A DNA stretch of 64,000 nucleotides from Ptiloglossa arizonensis (lineage: Eukaryota; Arthropoda; Insecta; Hymenoptera; Colletidae): assembly GCF_051014685.1 (NCBI RefSeq), contig NW_027478458.1:1-64000 (forward strand). The letters are read 5' to 3'. The position numbers and the translations under genes were made by a program. Positions within the stretch are counted from its first letter, which is position 1, and every line of letters begins with the position of its first letter. The notes beneath the pieces are model-generated. The model was not told the DNA's origin. It saw only the letters and a list, made by a program, of their open reading frames with translations, and did no database searches. This document shows, piece after piece, positions 22,786 to 33,870 of the stretch.

Positions 22786-25700
22786 TGTAATCGGGCGAGT
22801 TTCTACTTAAAGACGCAACAGGAATTTTTGGGTTAGGTCAATCCGTTCGCGAGATATGGGAGTTTGAAGCCAAGAAATGGTTGAGAAGGCAAAAAATTTT
22901 TCGCAATTCTGCTGCTCCAAACGCTTAACCAGAATGGCCTATGGAAAAATACACATACCGTTGTAATCGGGCGAGTTTCTACTTTCAGATCCAATAGGAA
23001 TTTTTGGATTAGGTCAATCCGTTCGCGAGATATGGGAGTTTGAAGCCAAGAAATGGTTGAGAAGGCAAAACATTTTTCGTAATTCTGCTGCTCCAAACGC
23101 TTAACCAGAATGGGCTAGGGAAAAAATACACATACCGTTGTAATCGGGCGAGTTTTTACTTTCACGCGCAACAGGAATTTTTGGGTTAGGTCAATCCGTT
23201 CGCGAGATATGTGAGTTTGAAGCCAAGAAATGGTAGAGAAGGCAAAACATTTTTCGCAATTCTGCTGATCCAAACGCTTACCCAGAATGGCCTAGGGAAA
23301 AAATACACATACCGTTGTAATCGGGCGAGTTTCTACTTTCAGATCCAATAGGAATTTTTGGATTAGGTCAATCCGTTCGCGAGATATGGGAGTTTCAAGC
23401 CAAGAAATGGTTGAGCAGACAACAAATTTTTCGCACTTCTGCTGCTCCAAACGCTTAACCAGAATGGCCTAGGGAAAAAATACACATACCGCTGTAATTG
23501 GGCGAGTTTTTACTTTCACACGCAACAGCAATTTTTGGGTTAGGTCAATCCGTTCGCGAGATATGGGAGTTTGAAGACAAGGAATGGTTGAGAAGGCAAA
23601 AAATTTTTCGCACTTCTGCTGCTCCAAACGCTTAACCAGAATGGCCTAGGGAAAAAATACACATACCGTTGTAATCGGGCGAGTTTGTACTTTCAGATGC
23701 ACTAGGAGTTTTTGGGTTAGGTCAATCCGTTCGGGAGATATGGGAGTTTGAAGCCAAGAAATGGTTGAGAAGACAACAAATTTTTCGCAATTCTGCTGCT
23801 CCAAACGCTTAACCAGAATGTCCTAGGGAAAAAATACACATACCGTTGTAATCGGGCGTGTTTCTACTTTCAGATCCAATAGGAATTTTTGGGTTAGGTC
23901 AATCCGTTCGCGAGATATGGGAGTTTGAAGCCAAGAAATGGTTGAGAAGGCAAAAAATTTTTCGCAATTCTGCTGCTCCAAACGCTTAACCAGAATGGCC
24001 TATGGAAAAAATACACATACCGTTGTAATCGGGCGAGTTTCTACTTTCAGATCCAATAGGAATTTTTGGATTAGGTCAATCCGTTCGCGAGATATGGGAG
24101 TTTGAAGCCAAGAAGTGGTTGAGAAGGCTAAACATTTTTCGCAATTCTGCTGATCCAAACGCTTAACCAGAATGGCCTAGGGAAAAAATACACATACCGT
24201 TGTAAACGGGCGAGCTTCTACTTTCAGATGCAATAGGAGTTTTTGGGTTAGGTCAATCCGTTCGCGAGATATGTGAGTTTGAAGCCAAGAAATGGTAGAG
24301 AAGGCAAAACATTTTTCGCAATTCTGCTGCTCCAAACGCTTAACCAGAATGGCCTAGGGAAAAAATACACATACCGTTGTAATCGGGTGAGTTTCTACAT
24401 TCAGATGCACTAGGAATTTTTGGGTTAGGTCAATCCGTTCGCGAGATATGGGAGTTTGAAGACAAGGAATGGTTGAGAAGGCAAAAAATTTTTCGCACTT
24501 CTGCTGCTCCAAACGCTTAACCAGAATGGCCTAGGGAAAAAATACACATACCGTTGTAATCGGGTGAGTTTCTACATTCAGATGCACTAGGAATTTTTGG
24601 GTTAGGTCAATCCGTTCGCGAGATATGGGACTTTGAAGCTAAGAAATGGTTGAGAAGACAACAAATTTTTTGCAATTCTGCTGCTCCAAACGCTTAACCA
24701 GAATGGGCTAGGGAAAAAATACACATACCGCTGTAATTGGGCGAGTTTTTACTTTCACACGCAACAGCAATTTTTGGGTTAGGTCAATCCGTTCGCGAGA
24801 TATGGGAGTTTGAAGACAAGGAATGGTTGAGAAGGCAAAAAATTTTTCGCAATTCTGCTGCTCCAAACGCTTAACCAGAATGGCCTAGGGAAAAAATACA
24901 CATACCGTTGTAATCGGGCGTGTTTCTACTTTCAGATGCAACAGAAATTTTTGGGTTAGGTCAATCCGTTCGGGAGATATGGGTGTTTGAAGCCAAGAAA
25001 TGGTTGAGAAGACAACAAATTTTTCGCACTTCTGCTACTCCAAACGCTTAACCAGAATGGCCTAGGGAAAAAATACACAAACCTTTGTAATCGGGCGAGT
25101 TTCTACTTTCAGATGCAATAGGAAGTTTTGGGTTAGGTCAATCCGTTCGGGAGATATGGGAGTTTGAAGCCAAGAAATGGTTGAGAAGACAACAAATTTT
25201 TCGCACTTCTGCTGCTCCAAACGTTTAACCAGAATGGCCTAGGGAAAAAATACACACACCGTTGAAATCGGGCGAGTTTCTACTTTCACACGCAACAGGA
25301 ATTTTTGGGTTAGGTCAATCCGTTCGCGAGATATGGGAGTTTGAAGCCAAGAAATGGTAGAGAAGGTAAAAAATTTTTCACAATTCGGCTGCTCCAAACG
25401 TTTAACCAGTATGGCCTAGGGAAAAAAAACACGTACCTTTGGAATCGGGCGAGTTTCTACTTTCAGATCCAATAGGAATTTTTGGATTAGTTCAATCCGT
25501 TCGCGAGATATGGGAGTTTGAAGCCAAGAAATGGTTGAGAAGGCAAAACATTTTTCGCAATTCTGCTGATCCAAACGCTTAACCAGAATGGCCTAGGGAA
25601 AAAATACACATACCGTTGTAATCGGGCGAGTTTCTACTTTCAGATGCAATAGAAATTTTTGGGTTAGGTCAATCCGTTCGGGAGATATGGGAGTTTGAAG

Positions 25701-25960
25701 CCAAGAAATGGTTGAAGAGGCAAAAATTTTTTCGCAATTCTGCTGCTTCAAATGCTTAACCAGAGTTGCCTAGGTAAAAAATACACATACCGTTGTAATC
25801 GGGCGAGTTTCTACTTTCAGATGCAATAGGAATTTTTGGGTTAGGTCAATCCGTCCGCGAGATATGGGAGTTTGAAGTCAAGAAATGGTTGAGACGGCAA
25901 AAATTTTTTCGCAATTCAGCTGCTTCAAATGCTTAACCAGAGTTGCCTAGGTAAAAAATA
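22786..25960. repeat. Older mosaic satellite background, right part
   Basis: Continuous monomers again carry the markers of 6-13 kb: 'ccgctgtaattggg' at 23489 and 24728 (7 monomers apart) and 'gtaaacgggcgagcttc' at 24202. The stretch 23489-23880 resembles 10751-11140 almost base for base at a distance of about 12.7 kb. Near 25400 one divergent monomer reads 'gggaaaaaaaacacgtacctttggaatc'-like with several private changes. From 25740 the 'aaatgcttaaccagagttgcc' subtype of the next block begins. I see nothing else. Confidence 0.75.
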
Positions 25961-28900
25961 CACATACCGTTGTAATCGGGCGAGTTTCTACTTTCAGATG
26001 CACTAGGAATTTTTGGGTTAGGTCAATCCGTTCGCGAGATATGGGACTTTGAAGCTAAGAAATGGTTGAGAAGACAACAAATTTTTCGCAATTCTACTGC
26101 TCCAAACGCTTAACCAGAATGGGCTAGGGAAAAAATACTCATACCGTTGTAATCGGGCGAGTTTTTACTTTCACACGCAACAGGAATTTTTGGGTTAGGT
26201 CAATCCGTTGGCGAGATATGGGAGTTTGAAGCCAAGAAATGGTTGAGAAGGCATATAATTTTTCGCAATTCTGCTGATCCAAACGCTTAACCAGAATTGC
26301 CTAGGGAAAAAATACACATACCGTTGTATTCGGGCGAGCTTCTGCTTTCAGATGCAATAGGAATTTTTGGGTTAGGTCAATCCGTTCGCGAGATATGTGA
26401 GTTTGAAGCCAAGAAATGGTAGCGAAGGCAAAACATTTTTCGCAATTCTGCTGATCCAAACGCTTAACCAGAATGGCCTAGGGAAAAAATACACATACCG
26501 TTGTAATCGGGCGAGTATCTAATTTCAGATGCACTAGGAATTTTTGGGTTAGGTCAATCCGTTCGCGAGATATGGGACTTTGAAGCTAAGAAATGGTTGA
26601 GAAGACAACAAATTTTTCGCAATTCTACTGCTCCAAACGCTTAACCAGAATGGGCTAGGGAAAAAATACTCATACCGTTGTAATCGGGCGCGTTTTTACT
26701 TTCACACGCAACAGGAATTTTTGGGTTAGGTCAATCCGATGGCGAGATATGGGAGTTTGAAGCCAAGAAATGGTTGAGAAGGCATATAATTTTTCGCAAT
26801 TCTGCTGATCCAAACGCTTAACCAGAATTGCCTAGGGAAAAAATACACATACCGTTGTAATCGGGCGAGTTTCTACTTTCATTTACAATAGGAATTTTTG
26901 GGTTAGGTCAATCCGTTCGCGATATATGGGAGTTTGAAGACAAGGAATGGTTGAGAAGGCAAAAAATTTTTCGCAATTCTGCTGCTCCAAACGCTTAACC
27001 ACAATGGCCTAGGGAAAAAATACACATACCTTTGTAATCGGGCGCGTTTCTACGTTCAGATGCAATTGGAATTTTTGGGTTAGGTCAATCCGTTCGCGAG
27101 ATATGGGAGTTTGAAGCCAAGAAATGGTAGAGAAGGCAAAAAATTTTTCACAATTCTGCTGCTCCAAACGCTTAACCAGAATGGCCTAGCGAAAAAATAC
27201 ACATACCGTTGTATTCGGGCGAGCTTCTGCTTTCAGATACAATAGGAATTTTTGGGTTAGGTCAATCCGTTCGCGAGGTATGTGAGTTTGAAGCCAAGAA
27301 TTGGTAGAGAAGGCAAAACATTTTTCGCAATTCTGCTGCTTCAAATGCTTAACCAGAGTTGCCTAGGGGAAAAAAATACACATACCGTTGTAATCGGGCG
27401 AGTTTCTACTTTCAGATGCAATAGGAATTTTTGGGTTAGGTCAATCCGGTCCGCGAGATATGGGAGTTTGAAGCCAAGAAATGGTTGAGACGGCAAAAAT
27501 TTTTTCGCAATTCAGCTGCTTCAAATGTTTAACCAGAATGGCCTAGGGGAAAAAATACACATACCGTTGTAATCGGGCGAGTTTCTACTTTCTGTTACAA
27601 TAGGAATTTTGGGTTAGGTCAATCTGTTCGCGCGATATGGGAGTTTGAAGCCAAGAAATGGTTACGAAGACAACAAAGTTTTCGCACTTCTGCTGCTCCA
27701 AACGCTTAACCAGAATGGCCTAGGGAAAAAATACACATACCGTTGTAATCGGACGAGTTTCTACTTAAAGACGCAACAGGAATTTTTGGGTTAGGTCAAT
27801 CCGTTCGCGAGATATGGGAGTTTGAATCCAAGAAATGGTTGAGAAGGCAAAAAATTTTTCGCAATTCTGCTGCTCCAAACGCTTAACCAGAATGGCCTAG
27901 GGGAAAAATACACATACCGTTGTAATCGGGCGAGTTTCTACTTTCAGATGCACTAGGAATTTTTGGGTTAGGTCAATCCGTTCGCGAGATATGGGAGTTT
28001 GAAGCTAAGAAATGGTAGAGAAGGCAATACATTTTTCGCAATTCTACTGATCCAAACGCTTAATCAGAGTGGCCTAGGGAAAAAATACACATACCGTTGT
28101 AATCGGGCGAGCTTCTACTTTCAGATGCAATAGGAATTTTGGGTTAGGTCAATCCGTTCGGGAGATATGGGAGTTTGAAGCCAAGAAATGGTTGAGAAGA
28201 CAACAAATTTTTCGCACTTCTGCTGCTCCAAACGCTTAACCAGAATGGGCTAGGGAAAAATACACATACCTTTGTAATCGGGCGAGTTTCTACTTTCAGA
28301 TGCAATAGAAATTTTTGGGTTAGGTCAATCCGTTCGGGAGATATTGGAGTTTGAAGCCAAGAAATGGCTGAGAAGACAACAAATTTTTCGCACTTCTGCT
28401 GCTCCAAAGGCTTAACCAGAATGGCTTAGCGAAAAAATACACATACCGTTGTATTCGGGCGAGTTTCTAGTTTCAGCTACAATAGGAATTTTTGGGTTAG
28501 GTCAATCCGTTCGCGAGATATGCGACTTTGAAGCTAAGAAATGGTTGAGACGGCATAAATTTTTTCGCAATTCTGCTGCTTCAAATGCTTAACCAGAGTT
28601 GCCTAGGGAAAAAATACACATACCGTTGTAATCGGGCGAGTTTCCACTTCAGTTACAATAGGAATTTTTGTGTTAGGTCAATCCGTTCGCGAGATATGGG
28701 AGTATGAAGACAAGGAATGGTTGAGAAGGCAAAAAATTTTTCGCAATTCTGCTGCTCCAAACGCTTAACTAGGATGGCCTAGGAAAAAAATACACATACC
28801 GTTGTAATCGGGCGTGTTTCTACTTTCAGATGCAACAGAAACTTTTGGGTTAGGTCAATCCGTTCGCGAGATATGGGACTTTGAAGCTAAGAAATGGTTG

Positions 28901-31795
28901 AGAAGACAACAAATTTTTCGCAATTTTACTGCTCCAAACGCTTAACCAGAATGGGCTAGGGAAAAAATACTCATACCGTTGTAATCGGGCGAGTTTTTAC
29001 TTTCACACGCAACAGGAATTTTTGGGTTAGGTCAATCGTTGGCGAGATATGGGAGTTTGAAGCCAAGAAATGGTTGAGAAGGCATATAATTTTTCGCAAT
29101 TCTGCTGATCCAAACGCTTAACCAGAATTGCCTAGGGAAAAAATACACATACCTTTGTAATCGGGCGAGTTTCTACTTCAGATGCAATAGAAATTTTTGG
29201 GTTAGGTCAATCCGTTCGGGAGATATGGGAGTTTGAAGCCAAGAAATGGTTGAGGAGACGACAAATTTTTCGCACTTCTGCTGCTCCAAACGCTTAACCA
29301 GACTGGGCTAGGGAAAAAACACACATACCGTTGTAACGGGCGAGTTTCTACTTTCACACGCAACCGGAATTTTTGGGTTAGGTCAATCCGTTCGCGAGAT
29401 ATGGGAGTTTGAAGCCAAGAAATGGTTGAAAAGGCAAAAATTTTTTCGCAATTCTGCTGCTTCAAATGCTTAACCAGAGTTGCCTAGGAAAAAAATACAC
29501 ATACCGTTGTAATCGGGCGAGCTTCTACTTTCAGATGCAATAGGAATTTTTGGGTTAGGTCAATCCGTTCGGGAGATATGGGAGTTTGAAGCCAAGAAAT
29601 GGTTGAGAAGACAACAAAATTTTTCGCACTTCTGCTGCTCCAAACGCTTAACCAGAATGGGCTAGGGAAAAAATACTCATACCGTTGTAATCGGCGAGTT
29701 TTTACTTTCACACGCAACAGGATTTTTGGGTTAGGTCAATCCGTTGGCGAGATATGGGAGTTTGAAGCCAAGAAATGGTTGAGAAGGCATATAATTTTTC
29801 GCAATTCTGCTGATCCAAACGCTTAACCAGAATTGCCTAGGGAAAAAATACACATACCGTTGTATTCGGGCGAGCTTCTGCTTCAGATGCAATAGGAATT
29901 TTGGGTTAGGTCAATCCGTTCGCGAGATATGTGAGTTTGAAGCCAAGAAATGGTAGCGAAGGCAAACATTTTTCGCAATTCTGCTGATCCAAACGCTTAA
30001 CCCAGAATGGCCTAGGGAAAAAATACACATACCGTTTGTAATCGGGCGAGTATCTAATTTCAGATGCACTAGGAATTTTTGGGTTAGGTCAATCCGTTCG
30101 CGAGATATGGGACTTTGAAGCTAAGAAATGGTTGAGAAGACAACAAATTTTTCGCAATTCTACTGCTCCAAACGCTTAACCAGAATGGGCTAGGGAAAAA
30201 ATACTCATACCGTTGTAATCGGGCGAGTTTTTACTTTCACACGCAACAGGAATTTTTGGGTTAGGTCAATCCGATGGCGAGATATGGGAGTTTGAAGCCA
30301 AGAAATGGTTGAGAAGGCATACATTTTTCGCAATTCTGCTGATCCAAACGCTTAACCAGAATTGCCTAGGGAAAAAATACACATACCGTTGTAATCGGGC
30401 GAGTTTCTACTTTCATTTACAATAGGAATTTTTGGGTTAGGTCAATCCGTTCGCGATATATGGGAGTTTGAAGACAAGGAATGGTTGAGAAGGCAAAAAA
30501 TTTTTCGCAATTCTGCTGCTCCAAACGCTTAACCACAATGGCCTAGGGAAAAAATACACATACCTTTGTAATCGGGCGCGTTTCTACGTTCAGGTGCAAT
30601 TGGAATTTTTGGGTTAGGTCATCCGTTCGCGAGATATGAGAGTTTGAAGCCAAGAATGGTTTGAAAAGGCAAAAATTTTGTCGCAATTCTGCTGCTTCAA
30701 ATGCTTTAACCAGAGTTGCCTAGGGAAAAAATACACATACCGTTGTAATCGGGCGAGTTTCTACTTTCAGATGCAATAGGAATTTTTGGGTTAGGTCAAT
30801 CCGTCCGCGAGATATGGAGTTTGAAGCAAGAAATGGTTGAGACGGCAAAAAATTTTTTCGCAATTCAGCTGCTTCAAAGTTTAAACCAGAATGGCCTAGG
30901 GAAAAAATACACATACCGTTGTAATCGGGCGAGTTTCTACTTTCTGTTACAATAGGAATTTTTGGTTAGGTCAATCTGTTCGCGCGATATGGGAGTTTGA
31001 AGCCAAGAAATGGTTACGAAGACAACAAAGTTTTCGCACTTCTGCTGCTCCAAACGCTTAACCAGAATGGCCTAGGGAAAAAATACACATACCGTTGTAA
31101 TCGGACGAGTTTCTACTTAAAGACGCAACAGGAATTTTTGGGTTAGGTCAATCCGTTCGCGAGATATGGGAGTTTGAATCCAAGAAATGGTTGAGAAGGC
31201 AAAAAATTTTTCGCAATTCTGCTGCTCCAAACGCTTAACCAGAATGGCCTAGGGGAAAAATACACATACCGTTGTAATCGGGCGAGTTTCTACTTTCAGA
31301 TGCACTAGGAATTTTTGGGTTAGGTCAATCCGTTCGCGAGATATGGGAGTTTGAAGCTAAGAAATGGTAGAGAAGGCAATACATTTTTCGCAATTCTACT
31401 GATCCAAACGCTTAATCAGAGTGGCCTAGGGAAAAATACACATACCGTTGTAATCGGGCGAGCTTCTACTTTCAGATGCTATAGGAATTTTTGGGTTAGG
31501 TCAATCCGTTCGGGAGATATGGGAGTTTGAAAGCCAAGAAATGGTTGAGAAGACAACAAATTTTTCGCACTTCTGCTGCTCCAAACGCTTAACCAGAATG
31601 GGCTAGGGAAAAAATACACATACCTTTGTAATCGGGCGAGTTTCTACTTTCAGATGCAATAGAAATTTTTGGGTTAGGTCAATCCGTTCGGGAGATATTG
31701 GAGTTTGAAGCCAAGAAATGGCTGAGAAGACAACAAATTTTCGCACTTCTGCTGCTCCAAAGGCTTAACCAGAATGGCTTAGCGAAAAAAAACAC
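25961..31795. repeat. Satellite family with ~3.5 kb duplication, left of gap
   Basis: Markers here are 'aaaatactcatacc' (26136, 26667, 28969, 29672, 30202), 'gcatataatttttcgc', 'agagttgcctagg', and 'acaaagttttcgc' (27674, 31026). The segment 25961-28442 recurs at about 29600-31795. The offset starts near 3535 bp and falls to 3352 bp after one monomer present near 27040-27220 is missing in the second copy. The stretch from about 28640 to 31795 contains unusually many one-base losses or gains compared with its partners, for example 'gttgtaacggg', 'ggtcatccg', 'gtttgtaatc' and 'aatgctttaacc'. These look like uncorrected sequencing errors at a contig end. Confidence 0.75.
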
Positions 31796-31895
31796 NNNNN
31801 NNNNNNNNNNNNNNNNNNNNNNNNNNNNNNNNNNNNNNNNNNNNNNNNNNNNNNNNNNNNNNNNNNNNNNNNNNNNNNNNNNNNNNNNNNNNNNN
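31796..31895. other. Assembly gap, 100 N
   Basis: There are exactly 100 unknown bases, the usual placeholder for a gap of unknown size. The left edge ends in the 'ggcttagcg' monomer subtype and the right edge begins inside the 'taactaggatggcc' subtype. The same two subtypes occur in this order without a gap at 28430-28760 and 33527-33870. In those places about 300-301 bp separate the matching edge bases, so the real gap is probably near 300 bp or that plus whole monomers. Confidence 0.97.
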
Positions 31896-33870
31896 GCAAT
31901 TCTGCTGCTCCAAACGCTTAACTAGGATGGCCTAGGAAAAAAATACACATACCGTTGTAATCGGGCGTGTTTCTACTTTCAGATGCAACAGAAACTTTTG
32001 GGTTAGGTCAATCCGTTCGCGAGATATGGGACTTTGAAGCTAAGAAATGGTTGAGAAGACAACAAATTTTTCGCAATTCTACTGCTCCAAACGCTTAACC
32101 AGAATGGGCTAGGGAAAAAATACTCATACCGTTGTAATCGGGCGAGTTTTTACTTTCACACGCAACAGGAATTTTTGGGTTAGGTCAATCCGTTGGCGAG
32201 ATATGGGAGTTTGAAGCCAAGAAATGGTTGAGAAGGCATATAATTTTTCGCAATTCTGCTGATCCAAACGCTTAACCAGAATTGCCTAGGGAAAAAATAC
32301 ACATACCTTTGTAATCGGGCGAGTTTCTACTTTCAGATGCAATAGAAATTTTTGGGTTAGGTCAATCCGTTCGGGAGATATGGGAGTTTGAAGCCAAGAA
32401 ATGGTTCAGGAGACGACAAATTTTTCGCACTTCTGCTGCTCCAAACGCTTAACCAGACTGGGCTAGGGAAAAAACACACATACCGTTGTAACCGGGCGAG
32501 TTTCTACTTTCACATGCAACCGGAATTTTTGGGTTAGGTCAATCCGTTCGCGAGATATGGGAGTTTGAAGCCAAGAAATGGTTGAAAAGGCAAAAATTTT
32601 TTCGCAATTCTGCTGCTTCAAATGCTTAACCAGAGTTGCCTAGGGAAAAAATACACATACCGTTGTAATCGGGCGAGTTTCTACTTTCAGATGCAATAGG
32701 AATTTTTGGGTTAGGTCAATCCGTCCGCGAGATATGGGAGTTTGAAGCCAAGAAATGGTTGAGACGGCAAAAATTTTTTCGCAATTCAGCTGCTTCAAAT
32801 GTTTAACCAGAATGGCCTAGGGAAAAAATACACATACCGTTGTAATCGGGCGAGTTTCTACTTTCAGTTACAATAGGAATTTTTGGGTTAGGTCAATCTG
32901 TTCGCGCGATATGGGAGTTTGAAGCCAAGAAATGGTTACGAAGACAACAAAGTTTTCGCACTTCTGCTGCTCCAAACGCTTAACCAGAATGGCCTAGGGA
33001 AAAAATACACATACCGTTGTAATCGGACGAGTTTCTACTTAAAGACGCAACAGGAATTTTTGGGTTAGGTAAATCCGTTCGCGTGATATGGGAGTTTGAA
33101 TCCAAGAAATGGTTGAGAAGGCAAAAAATTTTTCGCAATTCTGCTGCTCCAAACGCTTAACCAGAATGGCCTAGGGGAAAAATACACATACCGTTGTAAT
33201 CGGGCGAGCTTCTACTTTCAGATGCAATAGGAATTTTTGGGTTAGGTCAATCCGTTCGGGAGATATGGGAGTTTGAAGCCAAGAAATGGTTGAGAAGACA
33301 ACAAATTTTTCGCACTTCTGCTGCTCCAAACGCTTAACCAGAATGGGCTAGGGAAAAAATACACATACCTTTGTAATCGGGCGAGTTTCTACTTTCAGAT
33401 GCAATAGAAATTTTTGGGTTAGGTCAATCCGTTCGGGAGATATTGGAGTTTGAAGCCAAGAAATGGCTGAGAAGACAACAAATTTTTCGCACTTCTGCTG
33501 CTCCAAAGGCTTAACCAGAATGGCTTAGCGAAAAAATACACATACCGTTGTAATCGGGCGAGTTTCTACTTTCAGCTACAATAGGAATTTTTGGGTTAGG
33601 TCGATCCGTTCGCGAGATATGGGACTTTGAAGCTAAGAAATGGTTGAGACGGCATAAATTTTTTCGCAATTCTGCTGCTTCAAATGCTTAACCAGAGTTG
33701 CCTAGGGAAAAAATACACATACCGTTGTAATCGGGCGAGTTTCCACTTTCAGTTACAATAGGAATTTTTGTGTTAGGTCAATCGGTTCGCGAGATATGGG
33801 AGTATGAAGACAAGGAATGGTTGAGAAGGCAAAAAATTTTTCGCAATTCTGCTGCTCCAAACGCTTAACT
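31896..33870. repeat. Satellite family right of gap, mosaic of left-side modules
   Basis: Bases 31896-32640 match 28743-29490, including the rare 'ggagacgacaaattt' and 'gggaaaaaacacac'. From about 32641 to 33530 the match switches to the segment around 30721-31790, including 'ccgtccgcgag' and 'acaaagttttcgc' (32945). From 33527 to 33870 it follows 28430-28770. The right side lacks most of the one-base indels of the left side, which supports the view that those are errors. Confidence 0.75.

Noticed and set aside
26220..26300. TATA-like promoter in the 'gcatataattttt' monomer variant (also near 29.8, 32.2, 35.1, 39.5 kb)
   Set aside because: A few base changes in an A/T tract explain it. No initiator, gene or other promoter element lies nearby.
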